The position numbers were made by a program, and so were the translations under genes. From positions 30,666,707 to 30,730,706 of the forward strand of contig JAWZYU010000025.1 in the NCBI GenBank assembly GCA_038380435.1: a stretch of 64,000 nt of DNA. The letters run 5' to 3'. This document shows positions 46,850 through 57,879 of the stretch, one piece after another (position 1 is the stretch's first letter; every line of letters starts with the position of its first letter). The stretch is from Ryuthela nishihirai (taxonomy: Eukaryota; Arthropoda; Arachnida; Araneae; Heptathelidae). Below the pieces are notes generated by a model. It was not told where the DNA came from and did not search any database. It worked only from the letters and a program-made list of their open reading frames with translations.

Positions 46850-47316
46850 AACAACTAGTACAATACACGTCACTAACAAAGAACTGACATCGTGCGAACT
46901 AAACGGTGTTGCATATGTCAGTGACTGCGGGGTTGCCAACAATAGAATTGGTATTTAATTCCGTTCAGTTGGCGCGAAATAATAAGCACTTGCATACAAG
47001 GTTGCGCGAATTTTGAATCACTCTGTACTACAATGTAAATCCAGCCACTTTGCTTCAGTTTCACTTTTTACGGCTCGATTGCGTCACTTCCTCCCTTATT
47101 TCCTTTTTTCTACATCTTGTCCTGCAACAAAATCGAGGGGAGGGAAGGTGGACAAAAAACACAATCGAGCCGAAAAAATGTAAAGGTGGGGTCTAAGAGA
47201 CAATATCCAATGTGATATAAGCATATTCTCCTGCCTTTTACACATCTTAAAAATTTTCTTGAAAGATTAATGAACTATAAATAAGTTAATAATTTTCTGC
47301 TACTATTATTCTTACC

Positions 47317-47507
47317 AAATTAGCGCGCTTGGCTACTAATCAACGGAACCTGGGTTCGAGCCCCGGGTAAGGCATGGATGTATGTGTCGTTTTTCTGCTG
47401 AGGTCCTGCCATCCTCTAAAACCTTCTACTCTGGCATATAAACTGGCAAGCTCCTGTCAGACCTCTGTGGCAAGCAGCTGCTCGAGGGGGTATTTTTTTT
47501 TTAATAT
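47317..47507 (+). mobile_element. SINE-B (right arm partner)
   Basis: Mirror image of 45045-45235: GGTTCGAGCCCCGGGTAAGG to GAGGGGGTATTTTTTTTTTA. Confidence 0.87.
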
Positions 47508-47639
47508 TCTAAAAGGAGGGGGGTGTTAATGCGAGGCGGCCTTACTAGGCCCTTATAACATCGAGGGACAACTGGACTATTTCAGTGGCAAGACTTAACC
47601 ATAACTCTGTCAGTCGTAGATATCACACCCCATGTTGTG

Positions 47640-48026
47640 GGGGTGAGGGTGGCTTAGTCAGTAGCGCGCCAGGCTGGTAATCTGCAGTTCCCAGGTTCGA
47701 GTCCCAGCTGGGTGAGCGTTGAGACTTATCTACGCAAAACTCCCGCCCTGCAAACGGTCAGTAGGGGACACCGATGGGCTTGGAAAGGCCGCCGTCCTTC
47801 ATAAGGGAGGTTATAAGCCATGGCTCCGTGTGTGGGAGAGCCATACCCTGTACACGTTAAGGAACACGCTGGATGGCCTTGACTGGAGGCTACCATCTGT
47901 CTCCCAACAACTCTTCCAGTGGGTCCCCTCCCCCAACCTCCTCTGAGCCTACGGGTTCCATGTGACCCGGACATTTAGTCCATGGTGTGAAAAAAAGTGC
48001 CGCTCAGAGGTAAAACAACCCAAACA
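47640..48026 (+). mobile_element. SINE-A (right arm partner)
   Basis: Mirror image of 44526-44912. One difference seen: GGGTTCCATGTGACC here against the left arm's GGTCACATGTAACCC. Confidence 0.92.
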
Positions 48027-48253
48027 ACAACCCATATTGTTCGAATGACAGACACTGAATGTTACATGGTAATTTTTCACTGCTAACCCAATTCTGCCGT
48101 TTGTTACACCGATGGCAAATATTTTATGGGCTTTCAAACATCATCCTTCAGACCATACGCAAGTTGTGACCCCTTGTACAGAAGATCCACACACCCTTAA
48201 AAAAACATTCTGAATCGCTTTCACATGAGATTTCCATCTGTCTCCTAACAGAT

Positions 48254-48632
48254 GTTGGGGCGGTGGTGGTGGCTCAGTCGGTAGCGCGCCAGGCTCGTAA
48301 TCTGTAGTTCCCAGGTTCGAATCCCAGCTGGGTCAGCGTTGAGATTTATCTCCGCAAAATTCCCCGCCCTGCCCACGGTCAGTAGGGGACACCGATGGGC
48401 TTGGAAAGGCCGCCGTCCGTCGGATGGGACGTTAAGCCCCGAGTGTGGGAGAGCCATACCCTGTGCACGTTAAAGAATACGCTGGATGGCCTTGACGGGA
48501 GGCTACCATCTGTCTCCCAACAGCTGTTCCAGTGGGTCCCCTCCCCCAACCTTCTCTGAGCCTTCGGGGTCCATGTGACCAGGCCATTTAGCCCATGGTG
48601 GGCAAAAAAGTGCCGCTCAGAGGTAAAACAAC
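48254..48632 (+). mobile_element. SINE-A at the right edge of the palindrome
   Basis: Mirror image of 43917-44295 with a 6-bp deletion and a GGT expansion. Its tail continues past the palindrome edge as CCAATCC. Confidence 0.92.
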
Positions 48633-49132
48633 CCAATCCTAACAGATCCTTTCCCCCCAACCACAGGAATGTAATCAGAAAGGGGGGACAGGTTGATTTA
48701 AGACCCCTCCCCCCCGAAAAAAAATTCGGTCGTCTTATACCAAATCTCAAACTTGTCTACCTGCTTTGAAATCCAAAACAATTGTCTTTGCATCATTTTA
48801 TTTTAGCTCCATATTTTACATCGATCACTAAAGATAAATTTAAAAAAACTAGAGTATAAAAACTTTTTCCATATAGAATATTATTTTAATGTTTCCTGCT
48901 AGGTGAAATAATTTAGTAATTGGGAAACTTTACTCCAAATTTTATTCTCAGACCCCCTCCTTCCCTCCCCCCGAAAAAAAAACACGTGTCTGCCCTACCA
49001 AACTCTGAAACCTTTGAGTGTTGGTATGATCTTTCACGTTTTTCCATTTTGTGCACCCGAAAAAATGTTTTCCTTCAAAATTAATAATTCCTGTTAAATC
49101 TGCTTTTCGTTTGTATTTGTGTCACTGAAACT
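48633..49132. other. Intronic stretch with C-run repeats
   Basis: Two places share CCCCTCC then CCCCCGAAAAAAAA (about 48705 and 48955), followed by similar AT-rich sequence, suggesting a loose ~250-bp tandem duplication. No gene seen. Confidence 0.45.
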
Positions 49133-49523
49133 GGGGGCGGGGATGGCTCAGTCCGTAGCGCGCCTGGCTCGTAATCTGTAGTTCCCAGGTTCGAGTCCCA
49201 GCTGGGTCAGAGTTGAGATTTGTCTCCGCAAAATTCCCCGCCCTGCCCACGGTCAGTAGGGAACACCGATGGTCTTGGAAAGGCCGCCGACCGTCGGAAG
49301 GGACGTTAAGCCATGGCCCCGTGTGCGGGAGAGACATACCCAGTGCACGTTAAAGAACATGCTGGATGGCCTTGACGGGAGGCTACCATCTGTCTCCCAA
49401 TAGTTGTTCCAGTGGGTCCCCTCCCCTCAACCTTCTCTGAGCCTTCGGGGTCCTTGTGACCTGGCCATTTAGTGCATGGTGTGCAAAAAAGTGCCTCTCA
49501 GAGGTAAAACAACCCACCCCAAC
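49133..49523 (+). mobile_element. SINE-A, full length, 10-bp TSD
   Basis: Flanked by CACTGAAACT at 49123-49132 and 49524-49533. Confidence 0.94.
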
Positions 49524-50341
49524 CACTGAAACTCTTTGTCAGGATATCCGATTACATGAATAATCAAATTTATCAGAAAACCTCTCGAAGAAGATAAATA
49601 TATTCCTTCCAAACGTCACTTGAACTAAGCTCGCCCAATTGATTCACCGATAAGATATAACATCCTCCGAAGATGATTAATTTATGGAAATAAACGAAGT
49701 TTTCCGAATTCTATCTCTTCGCAATCCAATAGTCCAGTTTGAGAACATTTCAGTAACAGGATTTGATTGGCTAAAAAATACGTTCGCTAAAACTTCCTTT
49801 TCGATTCCATTTCTTTGATTAATTTTCGTCACTTCGTGACTTGATCTGTCTCTCACTTACAAACAACAGTTTTCTTCGCTCTAGCAAATCCGTCGAGATT
49901 TCCACGAAATCAGATCCAAAACATTACTTTCGCCTTCATCCATCTTCAAACGGAAGTCGGGAGAAATCTCTTCAGGGAGAGAAATGATGGATTAAATTGT
50001 CAACGTTCTTAACTCTAGCGAATCGATTGACTCTTCATCCAATCAAGACGGCTCCTAGTCTAACGTTTAAAAATTCCATTCACGCTTTTGAGATTAATCC
50101 ATCTTTTTCGGCTTTCTATTCCTTACCGATTTGTTATTCGTTTCTGACATTGCTCGTTTTACTCGTGAGGTTAATTGCAATCCTCGTGCTGGTCTCGAAC
50201 ACGAAATTCTGTCACGCTCCCGAAGTCCAAGGCAAAAGTGAATGGCAAGTCACTGTTAAAATGTCAACAAATAGTACCTAAGGGATTTCTTCAATATCAT
50301 TGTCCGATATGACTGTTTTCAAAAAGGCAAAACTTCGGGTA
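49524..50341. other. Repeat-free intronic stretch
   Basis: About 800 bp without any repeat family of this window, less AT-biased than its surroundings. It has an open + frame (49997-50281) with hydrophobic runs (FLTLLVLLVRLIAILVLV) but no recognised domain and no convincing splice sites. It could be a conserved non-coding or unknown segment. Confidence 0.35.
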
Positions 50342-50780
50342 GAGAGGTTGGATACGGTTGTTCTACCTCTGAACGGCTTTCAAATAATACTATGAGTTGG
50401 GTTGTTTTACCTCTGAGCGGAACTTTTTTGCACACCATGGGCTAAATGGCTAGGTCAAATGGACCCCGAAGGCTCAGAGATGGTTGGGGGAGGGGACCCA
50501 CTGAAACAGCTGTTGGGAGACAGATGGTAGCCTCCCGTCAAGGCCATCCAGCGTGTTCTTTAACGTGCACAGGGTATGGCTCTCCCGCACACGGGACCAC
50601 GGCTTAACGTCCCATCCGACGGACGGCGGCCTTTCCAAGCCCATCGGTGTCTCCTACTAACCGTGGGCAGGGCGGGAAATTTTTCGGAGATAAATCTCAA
50701 CGCTGACCCAGCTGGGACTCGAACCTGGGAACTACAGATTACGAGCCTGGCGCGCTACCGACTGAGCCACCCCCGCCCCC
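50342..50780 (-). mobile_element. SINE-A, full length, with an older tail scrap
   Basis: 50396-50780 is a complete reversed copy. 50342-50380 (GGTTGTTCTACCTCTGAACG) is a fragment of another reversed tail. Confidence 0.9.
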
Positions 50781-51413
50781 AGGGTGCAAATTAGTGAATG
50801 TGCAAGAGTTCAAAGTAGTGAGTGTGTAAAGAGAGTTTGAAAGTCATAGAACCTTCAAGACGAACACTTTGTCTATAATACTTTTAGGAAGAGCACTTTG
50901 TCACTTTTAAGTTAACTTAGTAACAAAATGTTCGTCTTAAAAATATTAATGACGAATAAATTCAAGAGGTTTGTCAGTAATACCTTTAGGACGAACGGTT
51001 TTTCACTAATACTTCTAGAATAGGATAACAGCTAAGCATACATTTTGAGCTAAATTATATTACCAGAAACGCTAAGAATTGGTGAACAGAACAAGGACAA
51101 GGACCAATATTATGATGTAGAATGTATATATGTAATATTATGCGTAGGAATACAGTGCAGCTTTTTGTTGTTGTTGTAAGCAACCACATTGTCAAAATAT
51201 TCCTCCTATCACAAGCATATGTTTAATTGTACAGTATTGCAATCGCAGATTTGCTTTTTGAAAAATAAGGATACAGCTTTAGCACTCCAGACTCGTTATT
51301 GCAATTCCCAGATTATGGAGCTTTTTTTCTTTCCGAACGTAATACTTTGCCGAAAAACAATAAGAGCGATAGCGAATCAGCTTACAATAACAAAGTATTA
51401 ATATAATTGAACT
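50781..51413. other. Intronic stretch, weak tandem words
   Basis: 50860-51010 repeats the theme ACGAACACTTTGTC/TAATACTTTTAGGA several times with divergence, units of about 40-45 bp. The remainder is AT-rich with nothing recognised. Confidence 0.45.
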
Positions 51414-51426
51414 TCTTAATCAATGA

Positions 51427-51813
51427 GGGGCGGGGGTGACTTAGTCGGTAGCGCGCCAGGCTCGTAATCTGTAGTTCCCAGGTTCGAGTTCCAGCTGGGT
51501 CAGCGTTGAGATTTATCTCCGCAAAATTCCCCCCGCCCTGCCCACGGTCAGTAGGGGACACCGATGGGCTTGCAAAGGCCGCCGTCCGTCGGATGGGACG
51601 TTAAGCCGTGGCCCCGTGTGCGGGAGAGCCATACCCTGCGCACGTTAAAGAACACGCTGGATGGCCTTGACGGGAGGCTACCATCTGTCTCCCAACAGCT
51701 GTTCCAGTGGGTCGCCTCCCCCAACCTTCTCTGAGCCTTCGGGGTCCATGTGACCTGGCCATTTAGACCATGGTGTGCAAAAAAGTGCCGCTCAGAGGTA
51801 GAACAACCCAACC
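51427..51813 (+). mobile_element. SINE-A, full length, 13-bp TSD
   Basis: Flanked by TCTTAATCAATGA at 51414-51426 and 51814-51826. Confidence 0.95.
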
Positions 51814-51826
51814 TCTTAATCAATGA

Positions 51827-52754
51827 AGGTGAACTGTAGACTTCTCGTCACACATGATGCTTTTAATCAATGATGTCCAGATTTTGACTGAAATGTCAAT
51901 TCGATAAAAAGACCTTTGGGTACGTTGTGAAGGCAAGGAGACAAAAGTGTGCCTCCAGAGTGAGATCACTGGTGCATCAGACCATTCTGTCATTAAGGAA
52001 ATGCGCTATGAAGAAAACCAAATCCCGTAATTAGGCTTTCGTGACTGACTGGTGAACAGCGAAAGAATACTGATGATGTGCCAGCTAATAATAAATTCTG
52101 CATTGCTATTAATAGGCCATCATTAGTATGACAGGATTGCCCTTTAAAGGATCAATCACCTCAAAGTTTCTGAATCATTCTATTAGGAGTTATCGTCTAT
52201 TAGACACGACTCTTTCTATTTTGTTTCGCCAATAGCGATTTGATTGGTGGAAACATATTTTCAGTCCCTGACTTAAATGAAACAGAGATGGATATTTCTC
52301 CCAAAAAACGCACACATTTTTAGACTTTCATTGCTCCGAAGCTCATGGAGGTAACAACAACTGTGTAAAGAGAGATGGTATGACGTCACAAATGTGGTGG
52401 CGAAGATCGAAGCAGTCCGCCATGTTGGTATGCTCTAACTGTAACTGTCCATTAGAGTGTAGGTAATTTCATTCTAATAAGATTCCTAATTTTTTTTCAA
52501 GTGTAGAAATTTATTACGCTAGATTTTTTATATCATAACTTTCAATACTTTTATTTGCAGATAGTGAATTATTTCCAATTGGTGTCAGATATTCAATTTC
52601 AGGTGTTTTATTGTATGTTATTAGACATCATAGTTTTCGAAATAAGATATATAAATTTAAAGAGTCATTTATGAAACTTTTGTCCTCGTTTCTTTCTAGG
52701 ATTTAGGCTAAAAGCACACTAGAAATATTGACAGTTATACACTACATTGTCAAA
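51827..52754. other. Unassigned intronic stretch
   Basis: No member of the window's repeat families, no exon with usable phase. Nothing else recognised. Confidence 0.4.
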
Positions 52755-52918
52755 AGTATCACACACTGGATGGCCCTGATGGAGGCTACCTCTCCCTCCT
52801 AAGAACTGTCCAGTGAGTCCCCTCCCTCCAATCATATCTTAGACTTCGGGATCCTTGTGACCTGGCCATTTAGCCCATAGTTACAAAAAGTGTCAGAGGT
52901 AAAACAACTAAACCTAAC
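52755..52918 (+). mobile_element. SINE-A 3' fragment, old
   Basis: ACACTGGATGGCCCTGATGG to AGAGGTAAAACAACTAAACC, head and front body missing. Confidence 0.8.
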
Positions 52919-53169
52919 AACCCAAAAGTATTGAGACATTTTTATGCTCGTCCCATCTGTCCTATCCGCGGCTCATACCGCAAAGAGTCAATATGCTGAA
53001 TCTATCCCAATTTCTCTACCGAAACGTTTTACATGCGTAAGAAACGATTTTGCAAATTAATACTACTCATTAAAAATGTGTTTTTTTATCAAAATAATCT
53101 TAGATTTTTTTTAAATATTCTTTTAAGAAATATATGTTTTTGATTTAAAGTATAGGATTTTTCCTAAAA

Positions 53170-54635
53170 ATAATAGGTACAAACTTTTAGGGGAGGTAGA
53201 TAGCATCTAAAGGAATGAGAATTGCATAGGAACCCATAACCGGAAACGTCATGGGAAAGTGGTAGCAGAGGTACAAGATCTGAAAGGACACAAGACAGTG
53301 ATTAATGGGAAAACATTTATTGGACATAATTATTACAAATGGCGTACTAGATGATACATTTCGTAATTTTACAGCAGATGCTCGAAGTTTCCTCCATGAG
53401 ACGCGATGCATGTGTGACACCGACGGAGCATTGATTGCCGGACAACGGTCGAACACACCTGGAGTATCTTTGATAGTAAAACCAACGCAGACGAACCTTG
53501 CCACGAGATCCATGTCAGACTCTACAGGCAATTCATACGTGGTAGTTTGAGGGCCCCCCACAGAAAGAAATCAACACTCGTTAAATCAGGTGAGCGTGGG
53601 GACCAGGCAACTGGTCCAGCACTCCCCCAATCCATCGTTGCCCAAAAGACATGTTCAAATGCGCACGAACACACCTTCCATAACGGGGAGGCGCTCCATC
53701 ATGTTGAAACCACATGTTGCGTCTCACATTTGCTGGAACATGAGCAAGTAAGCCTGGAAGAACCTGTTCCAGAAAGATCAGATACTTCATGGAGGTCATG
53801 CGGGTTGGTAAAAGGTATGGCCCGACTAACAGTCGCCTACCAAATCTGCCCACACATTTACTGCGAAACGATGTTGTACTGCATGGGTGCGCACACTGTG
53901 GGGGTTCTCGTGAGCCCACAAATGCGCATTGTGCTGATTGAATACGCCATCCCGAGTGAAACTGGCCTCATCAGTAAACTAAACATAAGCTGGGAAATTC
54001 ACATCTTGGGCAGTTTCTTGGAGATACCACAGCGCAAAACGCACACATGCAGGATGATCTGCGAGGAGAAGTAACTGAACCCTTTGGAGATGAAATGGGT
54101 GTAAGGACTCACCGTGCAAAACAAGCTGTACACTGCAACAAGACACTCCTAAGGCAGAGGCAATGGCACGTGTGCTGGTACTAGGATTAGTCTCCACGGC
54201 ATCCAACACACTTTCTTCCATGGCGGGAGTACGCGTCGATCGTGGCCTACCCTCACTTCTGCTACATCTTAATGACCCATAATCGCACAAATTTTGATGC
54301 GCACGCACAAACAAATGGCGACCCGGTACATGTCTGTGTGGGAAGCGTTCTTGATACATTCGTTGAGCGGCTCGTCCGTTGCCCTCAGCTATTCCATACA
54401 CTAAGCGCATGTCTGCCAGCTCCCTGTTTGAATACCTTAGCATGCTCTTCGTAAGCCGACTACCGCTCGAATGAGGAAATCCGAAATTTCCCCTCCAGCG
54501 CACTGACGAACAGCGCTGCCTATTGACTTACGGTGACGTTTCCAGTTATGGGTTCCTATGCAATTCTCATTCCTTTAGATGTTATCTAACTCCCCTAAAA
54601 GTTTGTACCTATATTTTTGAGACACCCTGTATATA
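53170..54635 (-). mobile_element. Tc1/mariner-superfamily transposon with ~80-bp inverted ends (DUF4817/DDE_3 type)
   Basis: Left inverted repeat from TAGGTACAAACTTTTAGGGG at 53174 to GGAAACGTCAT at about 53251. The right repeat at about 54533-54612 is its reverse complement with a few changes. The right side keeps the outermost part (TTTTTGAGACACCCTG then TA); the left outer part is degraded. The transposase relic lies between on the minus strand. Confidence 0.88.
53187..54503 (-). pseudogene. Transposase relic, DUF4817/DDE_3 type
   Basis: The N-terminal part (54503-53979) has YSNRELADMRLVYGIAEGNG, then TNPSTSTRAIASALGVSCCS, the helix-turn-helix region, and HPFHLQRVQLL. Then the frame breaks. 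The middle (53919-53581) has LLVGPYLLP, NMWFQHDGAPPR with a catalytic Asp, and QRWIGG. Another break follows, then ESDMDLVARFVCVG and TPGVFDR at the C-terminus. The FTDEASF region with the first catalytic Asp is not in an open frame here. Such transposases are common in arthropod genomes. Not functional. Confidence 0.87.
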
Positions 54636-54685
54636 TATATATATATATACACACAGGACACCCTGTGTATATATATATATATATA
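54636..54685. repeat. (TA)n microsatellite between two transposons
   Basis: Two TA runs separated by ACACACAGGACACCCTGTG, itself a short palindrome that contains the ACACCCTGT end of the left transposon. A natural target for TA-specific insertion. Confidence 0.85.
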
Positions 54686-56181
54686 CAGGGTGATTCAAAA
54701 CTTATCGTTCAAATTTCGTGGTAGGGAATACGTCAGGAAACCGATTTCACATAGGAAAGAATGTCCGCAAATGTACGCATGTGTATGTAGAGGGCGCTGT
54801 GTGTACCCAACCAGTGTACAGCTCGCCTGACCACTCCCGCTGTCATCAGTGTACGAGCTGACTTACTAGTGATAAGATGAATCGTTTTACTCATCAAGAG
54901 CTAGCGGATATGCATCTCGCATATAGGGCAGCTGGCGAAAGCGGCCGCCGAGCTAGGCAAGTTTACGAAGACCGATACCCCAACAGAAGAATACCGCAGC
55001 ATCAAATGTTTGCACGTGTGCATCGCAATCTGCGCGAACGTGGTTCACTGCGCAGCAACATGCAGGATACGGGGAGAAGACGACTGACGCGGACTGTCAA
55101 CGTCGCAGAACAAGTCCTACAGTGCATCGAAGATAATCCGAATAACAGCACACGAGCTATTGCTCAGCAGCTTGGGGTCTCTCAGTCAGCAGTGTGGCGG
55201 ATACTGCACGAGGAACGTGTGCATCCTTATCATCTGCAAAGGGTGCAGTTACTGCATCCTGAAGATTATCCGTAGCTGTGGAATTTGCACAATGGTTCAT
55301 GCAGAAAGTTGGCGTGGACCCCAGTTTTCCAGCTTTTGTCCTTTTTACAGATGAAGCTTCATTCAGTCGTGAAGGTGTGTTCAATACACACAATTCACAT
55401 GTGTGGGCTTACGACAACCCACATGGTACGAGAAGTCACGCTGCGCAACATCGTTTTGCCGTAAATGTGTGGGCTGGAATCATTGGTGACTATGATTCCA
55501 GCCCACACATTTACTGTTGTAACCTTACTTGTTGGGACCTTACTTGCTACCGCCCCGATTGGACGGCCGGAAATACCTAATATTTCTCGAGACAGTGTTA
55601 CCGAATTTTCTGGGCGCTGTTCCTGCGCATATCCGCCAAGATATGTGGTATCAACATGACGGGGCTCCAGCCCATAGCACAATTGTTGCGCGTGATTACC
55701 TGAACCGAACATTCGGAGCTCGATGGATCGGTAGAGGTGGACCGATCGCTTGGCCACCCAGATCACCTGATTTATCGCCCACGGATTCCTTTTTGTGGGG
55801 GGCCATGAAAGACCATGTGTACGAGACCCCCGTCGACAGTTAAATGGACCTTGTTGCACGAATAGTGGCCGCCGCAGGTATTGTCCGTTATATGCCATGC
55901 GTTTTTGAAAATGTTCGGCGGTCAATGCAACGGCGCTGTGAATCCTGTGTCCGTGTAAATGGTCGCAATTTTGAGCACCTACTGTGAACCTGTACTTTAC
56001 CTTGTTGGAATAAAAGTCACATTCGTTACCACTTAACTGTACTGTTTCCTTGTGTTCACTTTACTTGTCATTTTGTTCATGTAGATGACGTTTGCGGACA
56101 TACTTTCCTATGTGAAATCGGTTTCCTGACGTATTCCCTACCTCCCCACGAAATTTGAACGATAAGTTTTGAATCACCCTG
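54686..56181 (+). mobile_element. Second DUF4817/DDE_3-type transposon, complete with TIRs and TA
   Basis: Left end CAGGGTGATTCAAAACTTAT; right end is the reverse complement, closing CACCCTG at 56181. The inverted repeats run about 90 bp with few mismatches (54686-54776 and 56092-56181). TA lies at 54684-54685 and 56182-56183. Length 1,496 bp. It differs in end sequence from the neighbour at 53170, so they are two families of one superfamily. Confidence 0.94.
54877..55987 (+). pseudogene. Transposase, DUF4817/DDE_3 type, nearly whole but broken
   Basis: 54877-55275 encodes the helix-turn-helix part from the start Met: FTHQELADMHLAYRAAGESG, NPNNSTRAIAQQLGVSQSAV, HPYHLQRVQLLHPEDYP. A frame break at 55275 follows. 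55278-55500 has FTDEASFSREGVFN with the first catalytic Asp and HRFAVNVWAGIIGD. About 60 bp of foreign sequence then replace the normal link, including an inverted copy of 55465-55483. 55529-55843 has GPYLLPPRLDG, MWYQHDGAPAH with the second Asp, and WPPRSPDLSPTDSFLWG with the third, ending at a stop after VDS. In a continuing frame 55844-55987 has DLVARIVAAAG to GRNFEHLL, the normal C-terminus. The motif set is complete, so the copy is relatively young. Confidence 0.92.
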
Positions 56182-56269
56182 TATATAAAAGTACATACAT
56201 TTTTTTTTTGAATTCATTACTCATTAAAAAGGCGTTTTTTCGTTTTTAACTAGAAATGTTTTCCTGTGG

Positions 56270-57150
56270 CTCTTGAAGAATACAATATTTTTTCTACCCT
56301 CTTTAACTGAAAGTCAACCCCAACCTTCATTTAAAACCCTCTTTAATTAAAAGTCAGCAATCTAACTTCATTTCGGTGTTTATTTTGAAACCCTCTTTAA
56401 TTTAAGTTCATCACTGATCTTCATTTGAAACCTTCTGTAGCTGAATGTCAACACCCAACTTCATTTAAAACCCCCTTTAATTGAAGGCCAACGTCTAGCT
56501 TCATTTGAAACCCCCTTTAACTGAATGTCAGTCCCTATCTTCATTTCAATGTATCTGCATTTGTACCCTCTTTAATTAAATGCCAACCCATAACTTCATT
56601 TAAAACGTTCTTTATTTGAATGTCATCCTCTAACTTCATTTGAAAGTAGGGGGCGGGGGTGGCTCAGTCGGTAGCGCGCCAGGCTCGTAATCTGCAGTTC
56701 CCAGGTTCGAGTCCCAGCTCGGTCAGCGTTGAGATTTATCTCCGCAAAAATTTTCCCGCCCTGCCCACGGTCAGTAGGGGACACCGATGGGCTTGGAAAG
56801 GCCGCCGTCCATCGGATGGGACGTTAAGCCGTGACCCCGTGTGCGGGAGAGCCATACCCTGTGCACGTTAAAGAACACGCTGGATGGCCTTGACGGGAGG
56901 CTACCATCTGTCTCCCAACAGCTGTTCCAGTGTGTCCCCTCCCCCAACCTTCTCTGAGCCTTCGGGGTCCTTGTGGCCTGGCCATTTAGCCCGTGGTGTT
57001 CAAAAAAGTGACGCTCAGAGGTAAAACAATCCAATCCAATCATTTGAAACTCTCTTTGAAACCCTCTCAACACCTACCTTCGTTTCACCGTATTTTCCTT
57101 TAAAATCTCCTTTATAATTTTATGGCAACTCATATATCCATTTCAGTGCT
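56270..57150. repeat. Degenerate ~42-bp minisatellite, split by a SINE
   Basis: Units contain AACCCTCTTTAATTGAAAGT, then CAACACCTAACTTCATTTGA. About eight lie at 56290-56646 and two or three more after the SINE at 57041-57150. Divergence 10-25%. Confidence 0.8.
56648..57040 (+). mobile_element. SINE-A, full length, 9-bp TSD
   Basis: CATTTGAAA at 56637-56645 and 57041-57049. Because this is also part of the minisatellite unit, the TSD is slightly less certain than elsewhere. It ends about 155 bp before the exon at 57196. Confidence 0.92.
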
Positions 57151-57195
57151 ATTGAATTATGAACGAACTAATATGTCTTCTTTCTTCCCCCACAG

Positions 57196-57392
57196 CCGTG
57201 AACCTGGCGAACTGCGGTAAAGCGAAATCGTGCATTCTTTATTCGGAAGGAGTGAAGTCGTGTCACGAAGACAACTGTGACTACATCTTAACCTACAGAG
57301 TGATGAACAACACCAACGTGGAATTTGTTCTAGGTGGAAAGTCAAAAGGAGAACAGACCTATCTTGCTGTCGGTTTTAGCAAGTCAAAAGAG
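57196..57392 (+). CDS. Third recovered exon: first part of the DOMON domain
   Basis: Acceptor TTCTTTCTTCCCCCACAG, donor GTAAGG. Two bases CC complete the codon opened at 43266 (Pro), then 65 codons end exactly at GAG. The product contains VNLANCGKAKSCILYSEG, SCHEDNCDYILTYRVMNN, VEFVLGGKSKG and YLAVGFSKSKE. This is the start of a DOMON domain as seen in ferric-chelate-reductase-1-like proteins: a Cys-rich entry (C-G-x3-S-C ... C-x4-C), a strand ending in V-x-F-x-L-x-G, and the YxAxGFS signature. DOMON domains bind haem or sugars; in FRRS1-like proteins the domain sits outside the membrane next to a cytochrome b561 core. Whether this protein has that core cannot be seen here. Confidence 0.93.
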
Positions 57393-57460
57393 GTAAGGGT
57401 ATATTATTCTTTTGTATCCAAAGTTTTATACCATTAAGCCTCTTTTCCCCTGAAACTGTG

Positions 57461-57790
57461 GCGGGGGTGGCTCAGTTCGGTATCGCGCCAGGCTCGTAAT
57501 CTGTAGTTCCCAGGTTCGAGTCCCAGCTGGGTCAGTGTTGAGATTTATCTCCGCAAAATTCCCTGCCCTGCCCACAGTCAGTAGGGGACACCGATGGACT
57601 TGGAAAAGCCGCCGTTCGTCGGTTGGGACGTTAAGTCGCGACCCCGTTTGCGGGAGAGCCATACCCTGTGCCTCCCAACCGCTGTTCCAGTGGGTCCCCT
57701 CCCCCAACCTTCTCTGAGCCTTCGGGTCCATGATGACCTGTCCATGGTGTGCAAAAAAAGTGCCGCTCAGAGGTAAAACAATCCAAATCC
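57461..57790 (+). mobile_element. SINE-A with internal deletion
   Basis: The head is intact (GGTATCGCGCC variant). The block from the CACGTTAAAGAACACGCTGG region to CTGTCTC is lost, so CCCTGTGC joins CTCCCAACCGCTGTTCC. It begins 68 bp after the exon's donor site. Confidence 0.92.
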
Positions 57791-57879
57791 CCCTTAAACA
57801 ACTCCGTGAGTTAAATTTTACTGATTAATTTGCCATCGAATTACTGATAATTTTCTTTTTTCGTTGCACTCTTATTCCT

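Larger units (their letters stand above)
43917..48632. repeat. Large palindrome, 2.3-kb arms
   Basis: Left arm 43917-46222 and right arm 46330-48632 are reverse complements of very high identity, with a 107-bp spacer. Positions pair with a constant sum of 92552 over most of the length. Differences seen: a 6-bp loss (GTTAAGCCCCGAGTG) and a 3-bp gain (GGTGGTGGTGG) in the right outer SINE, and a few substitutions such as GCCCATGGTGGGC. Each arm holds three SINE-A copies, one SINE-B and part of a DNA transposon. Confidence 0.95.

Noticed and set aside
55395..55925. 176-codon minus-strand frame across the second DDE transposon
   Set aside because: It is the antisense shadow of the + strand transposase, which has the DDE motifs.
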